Shown here: positions 45,889 through 56,860 of the stretch, one piece after another
How positions within the stretch are numbered: position 1 is the first letter of the stretch
Layout: each line of letters begins with the position of its first letter
Assembly: GCA_029718625.1 (NCBI GenBank)
Contig: CM056383.1
Span: 64,914,849-64,978,848 of the forward strand
Direction: 5' to 3'
DNA: 64,000 nucleotides
Origin: Synaphobranchus kaupii
Lineage: Eukaryota > Chordata > Actinopteri > Anguilliformes > Synaphobranchidae
Translations under genes and position numbers: made by a program
Notes under the pieces: generated by a model
Seen by the model: the letters and a program-made list of their open reading frames with translations, nothing else
Databases searched by the model: none
What the model was told of the DNA's origin: nothing

Positions 45889-46789
45889 TAACTCCTGGCC
45901 AAGCATCAGGCTGTCAACATGATTAACCCATCCAATATTACTGTACAAAAAACCTCTCCAGTTAGTATCTCTACCCCTAAAGTCCTCTGGCCTCCATCGG
46001 TCTTGGGCTTGTCAAGATGCAGCTGGATCTTTATTTACATTATTCTTATTTTTCCACATATGGTTTTAATACAACTATTATCACATTATTATATTAATTA
46101 TTTATTATACCAATGATTTAACTCCTGAAGTCATACTTTATAATCATACTTAATGATATGCATATTTGCTTTTACTAATATAAATGTTATTTTTGTAACA
46201 TAATTTCTGGGATAAAGTAGTCTCTCTTTCTTTTATACTTCAGTGTAAAGCTGGGTTAAACTCTGTTGTAATACAATTAGGGTTGTAATGTTCCGGGAAA
46301 ATAAAAATTTTTGAGGAATTTTGGAATTTGAGGTAATTATGGAAAATGATGCTGCTGACAATATTTTGCAGAAATTGTAAGTATGTATAATTAATCCCTT
46401 TCCTCTCACTCTCAGATATATGTGGGGAGCGTTCCGATGCAATACGGCTGCTTCACCCAGGCAGGTGTGCCACAGTAGTGCCCCCCACCCCATCGCCACC
46501 ACAGTCCATCATTACACTGGGCGAGGGGGGGCACGCTAAGATCTGGTGGGTGGTTCAGTGACACAGTCACAGACTAAAGCCTGGGTTTTCAGCAGGCTTT
46601 TTTTAAATGAATTGGGCCTATTTGATGGGTCACTACAAATACTTTGCACGCATTGCTAGGGAGAAAACCACAAGTTTTAAGAAATGTAAAACAAAGATGA
46701 TGTTGGTTTACTGCAATGTGAACAGATACGTATATTTGTATGTTTTTTTTTAATGCAGTTTGTTTAAGCATATTAAATAAGGAACCATA
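45889..46789. other. No gene seen
   Basis: AT-rich, with a GC-richer patch at 46420-46540 of unknown nature. Confidence 0.45.
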
Positions 46790-46943
46790 AATGCAAAAAT
46801 AACCATAAATGCAAAAATAAAGCCTCTCTCAGCCTCTCCAGTTGCACTGCAGGACAATAAAATAGCATGTGCTATTAATAGCCCAAAGCGCTTACGACCC
46901 TTGTCTTGCCACAGCCACACAATATAAAATGCATCTTTCATAC

Positions 46944-47050
46944 TAGGGCTGCCCCTGACCAAAGATTTGCTTAGTCGACCTGTAGTCGTCAGTTAAAACC
47001 CGTAGTTGACTAATCGCCGCACATTTGTGATATTAATTTAATTATTTAAA
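46944..47050 (+). mobile_element. hAT-type end fragment
   Basis: TAGGGCTGCCCCTGACCAAA followed by TTAGTCGACC and GTTGACTAATCGCCGCAC has the form of an abundant fish hAT terminal region with repeated TAGTCGAC-like words. Only one end is present. Confidence 0.65.
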
Positions 47051-47052
47051 TA

Positions 47053-48445
47053 CAGTTGAAGTCGGAAGTTTACAGACACTTAGGTTGAAGTCATTAAAAC
47101 TCATTTTTAACCACTCCACAGATTTCATGTTAGCAAACTATAGTGTTGACAAGTCAGTTAGGACATCTACTTTGTGCATGACCCAAGTCATTTTTCCAAA
47201 AATTGTTTACAGACAGATTATTTCATTGTTAATTCACTATATCACAATTCCAGTGGGCCAGAGGTTTACATACACTAAGTTGAAATTCCAGAAAATTATG
47301 TCATGGCTTTAGAAACTTCTGATAGGCTAATTGACATTATTTGAATTGGAGGTGTACCTGTGGATGTATTTTAAGGCCTACCTTCAAACTCAGTGCCTCT
47401 TTGCTTGCATCATGGAAAATCTAAATCAGCCAAGACCAAATTGTGGACCTCCACAAGTCTGGTTCATCCTTGGGAGCAATTTCCAAACACCTGAAGCTAC
47501 CACGTTCATCTGTACAAGCAATAGTACGCAAGTATAAACACCATGGGACCACGCAGCCGTCATACCGCTCAAGAAGGAGACGCGTTCTGTCTCCTAGAGA
47601 TGAACGTGCTTTGGTGCAAAAAGTGCAAATCAATCCCAGAACAACAGGAAAGGACCTTGTGACGATGCTGGAGGGAACAGGTACAAAAGTATCTATATCC
47701 ACAGTAAAACGAGTCCTATATCGACACAGCCTGAAAGGCTGCTCAGCAAGGAAGAAGCCACTACTCCAAAACCGGCATAAAAAAAGCCAGACGACAGTTT
47801 GCAACTGCACGTGGGGACAAAGATCTTACTTTTTGGAGAAATGTCCTCTGGTTCAATGAAACAAAAATGTTACTGTTTGGCCATAATGACCATCGTTATG
47901 TTTGGAGGAAAAAGGGTGAGGCTTGCAAGCCGAAGAACACCATCCCAACCATGACGCACGGGGGTGGCAGCATCATGTTGTGGGGGTGCTTTCCTGCAGG
48001 AGGGACTGGTGCACTTCATAAAATAGATGGCATCATGAAGAAGGAAAATTATGTGGATATATTGAAGCAACATCTCAAGACATCAGCCAGGAAGTTAAAG
48101 CTTAATCGCAAATGGCTCTTCCAAATGGACAATGACCGAAAGCATACTTCCAAAGTTGTGGCAAAATGGCTTAAGGACAACAAAGCCAAGGTATTTGAGT
48201 GGCCATCACAAAGTCCTGACAATCCAATCCAATCTAAAATTTGTGGGCAGAATTGAAAAAGCGTGTGCGTGCAAGGAGGCCTACAAACCTGACTCAGTTA
48301 CAACAGTTCTGTCAGGAGGAATGGGACAAAATTCCAGCAACTTATTGTGAGAAGCTTGTGGAAGGCTACCCAAAAGGTTTGACCAAAGTTAAACAATTTA
48401 AAGGCAATGCTACCAAATAATATATGTAAACTTCTGACCCACTGG
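47053..48445 (+). mobile_element. Sleeping Beauty-like Tc1 element, right end missing
   Basis: The left terminal repeat is complete (outer CAGTTGAAGTCGGAAGTTTA at 47053, inner GGTTTACATACACTAAGTTG near 47261), next to TA (47051-47052). The element runs through a broken transposase gene to the inner direct repeat of the right end (ATGTAAACTTCTGACCCACT, about 48423), after which similarity stops, so the outer right repeat has been lost. Compare 18227-19004, which keeps both ends but no gene. Confidence 0.93.
47410..48420 (+). pseudogene. Sleeping Beauty-like transposase, broken
   Basis: In three shifted frames the translation follows the family's roughly 340-residue transposase: a paired-type DNA-binding region (HKSGSSLGAISKHLKLPRSS and the basic RSRRRRVLSPRDERAL, 47443-47790), the catalytic region (FWRNVLW..., GHNDHRYVWRKKGEACKP, HGGGSIMLWGCF, KWLFQMDNDRKHTSK) and the C-terminus (AELKKRVRARRPTNLTQL to VKQFKGNATK). 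Damage: a frame-changing deletion just after the start codon, a frameshift near 47780, the first catalytic Asp changed to Asn (codon 47855-47857), and a degenerate third-acid block with a stop at 48254-48256. The second catalytic Asp (48128-48130) remains. It is not functional. Confidence 0.93.
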
Positions 48446-48944
48446 TACCTGATGTACAGTATCTGATGTACTTTCAGTTTAGTAGACACCAATTTTTTTC
48501 CTACAAAATCTCTTGTCTAACTACGTTTATAAAACCAAATGTCCTACCTGGTTATGAAGCTACATCTGTTTTCTGATTAACCCTGAAGAGTTTCTTGTCC
48601 TGTAAAGTTGAAATTTCCACAACAACCACCTATCACACTTATGGCTGTAATACGTTGCTGTTGTTATGTAAAATTACACATACTTTAAAAAAAAATTTTT
48701 TTTTAACATATTTAATGTGTAGCCTATTATGTATATACTGTATGTGGCAATTCTGATATCTAAATGATGCAGCCTCTTCTTCAATTCAAACTTTAAACCA
48801 TGGATGTGCAGTGAAGATTGTTTGAGATATTGACACTTAAATAAGGCTTGTAGAAACTAGGTGGACATTGCCTCTGGTGGGCCAAAGTTAATGGGGTTAA
48901 CCTTGTCAAACATTACAGGAAGAGACTCCATGCTGTCAGAGGTT

Positions 48945-49335
48945 TTTAAAAAAAGGTAATCTCATTGAGACACAGGGTCTCATTCTCAAGAGAGACTTGG
49001 TCAAGACAACAACAGCAATGCAACACAAAGTTACAGACAGATAGGACATTCAATATAGAGACAGAATAGAACACAAATCATAAAAGTGATAAGTGCAAAA
49101 GTGCCAAGTGGTTTTATTTTAAATACTATGTATAAGAGCACACCCCCGCAAATGCTCTCTCCAGATTACGTAAAAGTAGTTTAGAATCAAGCTGAACAGC
49201 TTCAGTTCCTGCTGTAGCATGTTCCAGGTTGAGGAGGCAGAGTAGGAGAAGGCCTTTTTACCTAATTCTGCACGGACTGAGGGGATGGAGAGAGTGATGA
49301 AGCCCTGGGAGCGTAGGCTATAGCAGCACTGTAAG
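48945..49335 (-). mobile_element. LINE 3' end (minus strand)
   Basis: On the minus strand the segment 49100-49330 reads KKAFSYSASSTWNMLQQELK and similar, the end of a non-LTR reverse transcriptase frame. It is followed by a 3' untranslated region with CTTGAGAATGAGACCCTGTG and TCTCAATGAGATTACC and an A/T-rich end. The 3' part of 62345-63115 is of the same kind. Truncated at its 5' side, as usual for LINEs. Confidence 0.75.
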
Positions 49336-50181
49336 GTGGTTGCACTAAGTACTAAACCAGGGGATTTTGGTGAAATTTAGTTTTTGTTAATTAATTTATT
49401 AATCGTATTCAGTCATAGAAACAAGATAAGGCCAACAATGGCCTGAACGTATGCCAAAACAGCCGTGAAATGCCCTGCTCACTCATATGCAAAAGAAACA
49501 AGTGAAATTCTTGTGTCATTATATCACGTCATTCTACAGTCAATATCTACTATTATAATTTACAAAAAGGAAGACATTAAACCAGAAATTAATTAGAAGA
49601 TACCAGTAAAGAGAGAGATACCGATAAGCCAGAAATTGCCAAAGTATTTACCCTCTTCCAAAAGAAAATGCTCAAGGAACCACCACCACAAAAAATAAAA
49701 GAGGAAAATATATTCACCAACTCCAACTGAACTGAACCTTTTTCCTTTGGCTGCCCCTAAAGGCTGGGCTGGGCACCATGAAAGTACGAGTAAAATATTC
49801 ATGGTTTTAGCCTCTTTTTAAAGAATACAAACATGAATATGAATATACTGAATAGTAATACCATTCCAAAGAAAGAGGAATTTGCTCCTGGTTTTAACAA
49901 TATACGGTGATTGCTTTTTTTTGGAAATTCCAAGTCCAACCAGTATTACTATAGACATTTAAACTTTGAATTGATTATTTAAATTAAATGTCAGATGGGC
50001 ATTCAAACTTACCATCCAAAGTAAACCATGAACATTAAGCTATTCTGAGGCATGTTGGGCCATAAACCACTTCCTGTTCTGGGTCTCCTCAGATCTAATA
50101 AACTCCTCACAGAGAAGCAACACCTTAGCTTACACAGACAATGAGTTAAGGACATTTCCTTTGATGTTTGTGGGGGTGATT
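49336..50181. other. No gene seen
   Basis: AT-rich DNA without recognised elements. Confidence 0.5.
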
Positions 50182-50183
50182 GA

Positions 50184-50230
<47 letters not shown>

Positions 50231-50246
50231 GGGGGGGGGTGGGGGG
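50182..50246 (+). repeat. Compound (GT)n(GA)n(G)n tract
   Basis: GT units pass into GA units and then into a run of about 20 G and a GTGGGGGG end; the second half is a pure purine strand. The G run may vary through assembly error. Confidence 0.95.
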
Positions 50247-50879
50247 TGAGCGGGAGATAGGAGAGGTACTTATATCTAATATTTAGATATCCTACAATAG
50301 GCTTTACTTTTGGAATAGTTAATGGTAAGGTCATAAGTCTCCAACTCTGCTGGCAGGAAACAAGCAGTGGCAACATAATTAGTTGGGTGTCTTACTCTGT
50401 ACCCCCCTGCTGAAACTGTTCTGCAGTGTTCTGTGATGATTAATTATTTTTATGCAGGCTTCTGCAAGAATTTATTTTTCAAATACTAAATAAACCTTCA
50501 TCACCAGAAGACTACCATTTTTCAAAAATGCTATATCATTTACAGATACATATTACTAAGAATAATAGATTAGCAATGTTAAAACCATGTGAATCACAAT
50601 ATTTATTATATACAATAAACCGTCCCATATTAAGAACATAGACAGGGGGAAAACATCAATTATACTGTATACATAAAATATGTTGGGTCCTTCCACAGAA
50701 GGTTGAGGTAAAATAATAGCGTGTGTAGGGGATATCTGGGTAGGTTGTGAGACGGGGTAGATTGTTACAGGTAGATTGTTTTTGTCCAATCAGAAACCAG
50801 CTAGAGTCCTGTACATCAGGTTACACACCCCCACACACACACACCCTTTCACTTTGGATTTCATTGGGCTGGCTTCATG
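50247..50879. other. No gene seen
   Basis: AT-rich DNA with a short CA run near 50827-50846. Confidence 0.5.
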
Positions 50880-50996
50880 TAGTTTTCGTGCTCCGTTCAC
50901 CGAACCGCAAAGAAGGTAAATTGTTTTTTACGGTCACGGTTATTTTTAGGTACTGTCACGTGTTTAGCTACTTTTTTGCCATATTGCCCAGCCCTA
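50880..50996. mobile_element. hAT-type right end fragment
   Basis: A segment with ACGGTCACGGTTATTTTTAG and ending ATATTGCCCAGCCCTA; GCCCAGCCCTA is the mirror of TAGGGCTGGGC ends common in fish hAT elements. The other end was not found. Confidence 0.5.
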
Positions 50997-51004
50997 ATTG
51001 TAGC

Positions 51005-51075
51005 CATTTTTATACATAGTCATCCCCCTCCCCCACCCCATTTTAGGGGACCAAAAGTAACTGGACAAATTAACA
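51005..51075. mobile_element. Foldback-related fragment
   Basis: CATTTTTATACATAGTCATC, then a C-rich tract, then ATTTTAGGGGACCAAAAGTA and GGACAAATTAACATA, as in the 15870-16228 copy. Neither end is present. Confidence 0.7.
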
Positions 51076-51083
51076 TACACTTA

Positions 51084-51330
51084 CAACCCCAATTCCAAAA
51101 AAGTTGGGACAGTATGTAAAATGCACATGAAAGCAGAAAGCAAATTTGTAAATTCTCTTTTACATATATTTAATTGAAAACAGTACAAAGAAAATATATT
51201 TAATGTTTTACCTTATCAACATTATAGATTTTTGTAAATATATGCTAATTCTGAATTTGATGCTAATTCTGAATTTGATGCCTGCAACGCGTTCCAAAAA
51301 AGTTGGGACAGGGGCAAAAAAAAAAGACTG
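51084..51330. mobile_element. DNA transposon fragment with CCAAAAAAGTTGGGAC motif
   Basis: It begins CAACCCCAATTCCAAAAAAG and continues TTGGGACAG; the GTTCCAAAAAAGTTGGGACA motif recurs at 51291-51312, with a short tandem ATGCTAATTCTGAATTTG (two copies) just before. This arrangement is that of a widespread fish DNA element. Its right end is not visible. Confidence 0.6.
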
Positions 51331-52758
51331 GGAAGCTCAAAAAAACACCATACGCCTTCTTTCACAGACCCCCCCAAAAAAAACCCGGAGCATCCTCACG
51401 TCATTTAAACCCTCGCTTCTCATGCTGCTCGTGAGACCACAACCCTTCCACACCTGTCATCTGAACCAAGCCAAGTTTTTAATTAGTGATATGATTTTGT
51501 TCTCCACCTATTCCATTCGCAACTTTACTTTAACCATTCCATTTTTCCAAAACCTTTGCCAGTTTTATTTAAGTTTTAACTGAAATTTTGGCTGAAAATG
51601 ACATTTTCTGACAGACAAGAATTTTTGAGCTTGACTTTCTTGTCAGTAGTACTTACTGATGCTCTTGATGAGTTTAACATGAGGATAAAATTCCACAAAA
51701 GGACCCCCCCACCCCACCTCCCATTTAAAAAAGGAACATTTAGCATATATTAAGTACTTTATATTTCAGACACGAAAAGCAATCCTTTTCTATCAATTGT
51801 AACCCAGGCTTAAATACAACCTCTAGTTTGACATTTATAGAGCTGCCATGAAGAATAATTCCTACTCGTCATATTCTCTCGCTCTTGAATGACAGCTGAT
51901 ATAGGCTCCCCTTTATGAAAGCACCCCTTCAGGACATAAACTACTGTAGAGTTATCAAGGCAAGCTAAATAATTGTAGTAGACCGCTGGGTTTAAAGCAT
52001 GCCAAAATATTTATTTGTTGAAATACACCTGCCGTACTTCCCTTACATCCAGAGTAACTCCCATAGCTGGTCACTTCTCTGCTTTAAGAAATTGTATTTG
52101 GGTAAAGGTCCAGCTGCTCGGGGAAGATATCACAAGCGCAAGTTTAACCAAGCTGTATAATCTAGAGTCCTTGCTGATACATGATTTTATATTAGAGGAG
52201 TCTGGGAGGCATTTGGAGTTCAAGTGATAGGGTCAAGGTTGTACCCCACGTAAATGTCTGGGCGTGCTCTTAGAGCTTGAGACCTTCTGAAATGCAATCT
52301 CCTGCTTGAGCCGCCTGACCGCGTGGCCTTTCTTTGACTTAGGAAAGACAGCAAATCAAATCTTCTATTTCGACAGTGTTTAACCTCGAGAGTTATGTAC
52401 CTACCATGTCACCACACAAACATTAGTAATTTAAAAAATTACAAAAAATACTTTATTGTAACTATGCATGAAAGTGACCTGTAAAAAGTGTTTGTAGTTA
52501 TTGAAACAAACAAATGGACTTTTAATTCGATTTATCTAAATGAATTAAATGCTAAATGGGCAATTAAAGCTGTCACAAATGTATTTATTTGCTTGTTATT
52601 CGTAACCAGATGGTGTGACTTTTTGATTTGGTATCGTTATAAATAAATGTTTCATTTTCTATTTTAAGTTTTCTGAGGGAAGGATTCTCAAATATGTACA
52701 GGCTCTTACAAAGGCTACACAAACACAAAGGCAGAACTGGTTCTCTTTCCCCCCCCCC
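51331..52758. other. No gene seen
   Basis: AT-rich to mixed DNA. Frames here (for example 51203-51583) include repeat sequence and low-complexity A runs and are not credible genes. Confidence 0.45.
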
Positions 52759-53101
52759 ATCCATCCATTATCTAACCTGCTTATTCCTGGTCAGGAATGC
52801 TGGAGGCCTATCCCAGCATGCATTGGGCGAGAGGCAGGGATACACCCTGGACAGGTCGCCAATCCACCGCAGGGCACACACCGTTGACTCACCCACTCAT
52901 ACCTATGGGCAAGTTAGAGTCTCCAATTAGCCTAACCTGCATGTCTTTGGACTGTGAGAGGAAACCGGAGTACCCAGAGGAAACCCACGAGGACGTGGGG
53001 AGAACATGCAAACTCTGCACAGAAAGGACAGTCGGCCAGGATTCAAACACTGTACCTTCTTGCTGTGAGGCGGCAGCGCTAACCACTGCACCACTGCTGT
53101 T
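52759..53101 (-). mobile_element. Fish SINE with tRNA-like head (minus strand)
   Basis: On the minus strand it starts with a pol III promoter-like head (GTGGTGCAGTGGTTAGCGCT as A box, GTTTGAATCC as B box), passes through a body with ATGTTCTCCCCACGTCCTCG and GGTTTCCTCTCACAGTCCAA and ends with repeated GGATGGATGG. This is a very common fish retroposon. The tail is at the lower coordinate. Confidence 0.85.
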
Positions 53102-53147
53102 GTAAGCCCTTTACTTGTTTTGTTATATGTCAAAATACAGAATGGAC

Positions 53148-53232
53148 TGCTGTGTGACATAATGGTTAAGGAACTAAAACGATGTTATCAACCACATTGT
53201 TACCTTGGTTAGGGATCTCAGGTTTGATACCC
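53148..53232 (+). repeat. V-SINE-type tRNA-like head, isolated
   Basis: ATAATGGTTAAGGAACTAAA followed by a B-box-like GGTTTGATACCC resembles the head of the SINE at 18466-18684 in forward orientation. No body or tail follows. Confidence 0.6.
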
Positions 53233-54582
53233 AGTAGGCTTGTCGTGATGTTCGGTTTAACCGGTGGAATGCGGTGTGACAATACCAGTATTTTGTAATT
53301 ACAATTTAAAAACAAAATAACAAATAAGTAAAAGTGCATCTGCAGAGCTTTTTCCATGTATGTCCCATAGAAATAATAAACCTATGAATATAATTATTCT
53401 AATAGTGAAAATAATAATAACTCCAAATCTCTCAACCACTTACTAATGCATTTCTAGTAGTCCGTCAGTGTATTTTACTTGGCATGGGAGGGATCTACCT
53501 GCTTTTTCTTCCAACAAGAGTCCGGGCTATGGCCTGTATTCAACATGCACCAGGTGAACACTCCTAGGCAGTCCTCGTCCACTGATCCTGTCTTCAACGT
53601 GCCCTGAGTGAACACTCCCAAGTCCATCCCATCCTCCAGTGCATCAATTGTCCTTATCGATCACAGTCAACTGTCCACTGAAGCACGGAAGCCATGTTGA
53701 GATTGCAGAGCTCAGGTAGAGAAAATAAAACAGGAGCAGCGAAGGATGGAGGACTTGATATCCAACACTGGTAAGAAGCATGTTTCTGTTGCATAAGTGA
53801 CGTGGTTTCTGTTTCTAAGAGTAAAACGAAAATGTGTGCATTGTCAGTTTAAACTTGTCAATGGCTCTTTAGTTAAATAGACAATCCGATGTGGCTAGAA
53901 AATATTTTCCGCTATGTTCTGTTTTTCAAACCTTTAAAGATTCACTCCATCGAAACAAACATGGTCAATCCTTCCATCTGTAGCTCAAAGAATTTGAGTG
54001 GTCAGTTTTCCCCCGAAGCCGTATTTGCACTTTCAAACAGTTGCAATGGCCCACATGTTTGATTAGACTGAGTGCATGTCCCACACTTTCAGCGGTGTTG
54101 ATTCGGTTTATCTGAGTGCCGTGGTTCCAGAAAGGGCTTCAATGTGAATTAAAATAAAGGTACTGGAAGGCAAAACAGTGATTTTTCTTGTGGGCACACT
54201 TGGGAAAAAAAAAAGGTTGACATTTCGTCAAAAGTGCCTTTCTCAAGATATACAAGTGTGAGCTACAATAGCCAATGTACCTTGTTGTGACTTGGCCTCA
54301 TTTTGATATCGATACGTTTAATGTTTTTGCAAGTTTTAATGAATTACTTACAGACAGTGATTTGTCGGCTATGCTTGAGTAACTTGGCATTTTTGTACAT
54401 GGAAAACGTTTTTTTGTTGAGCTACATATGTAAACACCTTATATAAGTAGTACCCCATGTAAGAATACGGAGGCATATTCCTTACAGTGGGTAGCCCACA
54501 CTTTTAGATTTGGTGCGGGCTGCCCATTAGGGCCGCATTCCAGTTGTGGCAGCAGGATTTAAATCGTGGGTGGGCCAAGGTA
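53233..54582. other. No gene seen
   Basis: Mixed DNA. GCTTGTCGTGATG and TTTAACCGGTGGAATGCGGT near 53240-53270 may be part of a hAT end. Nothing else was recognised. Confidence 0.4.
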
Positions 54583-55149
54583 ATTTGTAAGCGATACTAG
54601 TTCTCTCTGCATTTGAATGGATCTCTATGGGAATTGGGGGATGGGACTGGATTTAGCTGTAAATTACACTGGAACAGTATGGAACACATGGTTGGCTAAA
54701 TGGCTCTAAGTCATCAAGAGTCTGACGTATCAAACACGCCTTAAACCATCAATCTGCTGCTAGATATGCAGTAGATATGGATGGATAACTTTTCATCTTC
54801 TCCTGACTTATCTTTCCATAGAGTTCAATAGGAAAGTTTGTCAGGAGAAACAATATTGTTGATATTGTCACAGACATCAGGAAGTCATGGCATGCAAAGG
54901 ATCTGCAACCAAATATTAAAATTGATTACTTTATTCTCCATTATGTTAAACTGTCCAATATTTTTTGATGCCCGGAAATGGGGGGGGACTATGTACGAAA
55001 GGTTCTAAAATTTCTAAACAGTTCATCCGATATGGATGAATATACCCTCAAATTAAATCTGACACTCTGCACTTCAACAACATTGTCATTGTATCCTTTC
55101 AAACTCAAAGTGCTAGAGTACACTGTCCAATTAATTATGGTGCTCACTG
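54583..55149. mobile_element. Foldback family, deletion derivative
   Basis: The inner left arm (from GCATTTGAATGGATCTCTAT) leads through the centre (near 54825). The right arm then jumps at about 54860 from CAGGAGAAACAA to GATATTGTCACAGACATCAG, losing roughly 270 bp of inner right arm, and continues to the right terminus ATTATGGTGCTCACTG, next to TA (55150-55151). The outer left arm is absent. It has a G run at 54979-54987 in place of the long tract of the full copy. Confidence 0.88.
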
Positions 55150-55151
55150 TA

Positions 55152-56257
55152 GATATATTCTGAAAATTGGTACTGTCTGATTAATCAGGAAAATCCATTC
55201 CCATCATAGGAGGTCTTTGAGCCCAATGTTAAATGATACACCGTTTAACCTGGAATTTGCACCACCTCAGCCAAGTGCTCCAGGACTTGTAGATTTGTCT
55301 GGCTGTGGCCTTGTTTTTATACACTATATGAAAATACTGTTATTGCAATGTTATTTCCTTGTGAAGCGTACACTGAGAAGCAATGGTTATGCTCTTGAAA
55401 GCTCGTCAACCAGTATTCCACCAGACGGTGACTGGGAATCAATTCCTTTGTAAAATATGTGCTTTTAGATAGAATTAGAAAGAGAGCATTGAGGTCTGAA
55501 AATAGAAGCTGCTTTTTACATTTCAGCTCAAAATAGAAGTCCCAGCCATATGAAATCCCACTGGATGCCACTGAGAAGGAAAGAGAAGCCCGAGTACTGC
55601 TCTTTTAACAAAGAATCAAACTCCAAACCTATATGACTCAGAAAGCCAAGTACTCTGGGAGGGCGGTAGAAAAAATCAATCAAAGCAATTAAATGGTGGA
55701 ACCGGGCTCTAATTCCCCAAGAATGGTTTTTATATACTTAGATGGTTCAGTACGTTCTAGGGAAATCAAACCCCCTGCCACAATATTTTTGTGATTTAAT
55801 TAAATACGAAAAAATCCCATAGGTTTTGGTTTTCTTGTAAAAATATGAAATTGTGTACTGAGTGAATTATATGTGCATTCCATGTCTATAAAACGGGCAG
55901 TTTACATGAGATAATGAAAATAATCAGAATTGGGCAAAAGGGACTATTCAGGAACACAATGAGAATTTGAGTATTTGTAAACAATTAGTGTTATCTCAAG
56001 GTACGAGAACAACTAGTCCCCCAGGGCTTGTCTTACTATAAATCCCATTTTTAGTAGTCCTGAGAAACCATAAAAGGCTATTTGTTCAGTTCCATTGTTT
56101 TCGCACAACCAAAAGGAAAACAGGATGCCTGTCAACACTTTAATTACTATTTGCCCTCCCAAACGTAAACATTGGCATGAGTTTGTTCAAAGCCACATGC
56201 ATACATTTAACATACATGAAACATACCACTCCTTACCAACATGCCAAATCTGACATA
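55152..56257. other. No gene seen
   Basis: AT-rich DNA; frames at 55217-55571 on both strands lack recognisable domains. Confidence 0.45.
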
Positions 56258-56259
56258 TG

Positions 56260-56293
<34 letters not shown>

Positions 56294-56336
56294 GATAGTT
56301 ATTATTAATAATAACAACTATAATAATAATAATAAA
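56258..56336. repeat. (ATT)n / (AAT)n mirrored microsatellite
   Basis: ATT units (56262-56287) and AATAAT units (56303-56334) lie in inverted orientation around AATTATGATAGTTATT, so the whole block can fold back. Confidence 0.9.
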
Positions 56337-56339
56337 TGT

Positions 56340-56427
56340 GGATGCAAAAGTGGACTTGGTGATGCCCTAAATGCACTTGCGCCATGCGTTTAGACCAAGC
56401 GCTAAGATCGTCAAGATAGAGCCCTTA
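56340..56427. mobile_element. hAT-type right end (AGAGCCCTTA terminus)
   Basis: Ends TAGAGCCCTTA at 56417-56427, with inner GGATGCAAAAGTGGACTTGG and CACTTGCGCCATGCGTTTAG, the form of the terminal region of a common fish hAT element. The facing left end is at 56594. Confidence 0.65.
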
Positions 56428-56593
56428 GTATCTTAGTATCACATAATCTGTCATCGTCATCAGAATTTCCCCTGCGCTGAGTAATCTACTAATCTACTAC
56501 CCCTGCTGTCTTAGTCTCATAGGATGATGACAGAAAGACTCCAAATTATGCCGCACCACAGAAAAATGGTACTGGTCAGGGAATACTTGACAC

Positions 56594-56860
56594 TAAGGGC
56601 TCTATTTCCCGGGGGACAGCAAATAGGCGCAGTCAATTGCACAGCGCATGGCTCACTGGACGTGGCTACTGAATTTAGTTATTTTCGTGACCAGAGAAAA
56701 GGAGCTCGCTGCGCAGGTTGAAAATGGGCTGGGTTATGCTGAATATTTATCAGTGGGCGTGTTTCAGCTGGATTCAACCATAGCCAATCAAATTACCTAT
56801 TTTCAGTCCCGTTAAGAGCCCTGCACATTGTGACCCAGCATACTGGCAATTTCTGGCTAC
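56594..56860. mobile_element. hAT-type left end (TAAGGGCTCT terminus)
   Basis: Starts TAAGGGCTCTATTTCCC, then GGCGCAGTCAATTGCACAGC and a GGGCGTGTTTCAGCTGGAT region followed by AGCCAATCA, the inner sequence expected for the same family as 56340-56427. No right end follows. The two ends point away from the 166-bp spacer. Confidence 0.65.

Larger units (their letters stand above)
46790..48900. repeat. Dispersed repeat, copy 1, interrupted by a Tc1-like element
   Basis: The left part 46815-46945 (CAGCCTCTCCAGTTGCACTG onward) and the right part 48446-48900 (TGTACTTTCAGTTT, CTACAAAATCTCT, ATGAAGCTACA, CCTGAAGAGTTTCTT, TGGCTGTAATACGTTGCTGT, GCAGCCTCTTC) match the segment 60815-61450 block by block. 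Between them lie a hAT end (46944-47050) and the Sleeping Beauty-like element (47053-48445). The family is not known to me. Confidence 0.8.

Noticed and set aside
47421..47810. 129-codon minus-strand frame
   Set aside because: Antisense shadow of the Sleeping Beauty-like transposase remnant.
52797..53160. Frames of 65-102 codons on both strands
   Set aside because: They lie entirely in a SINE.
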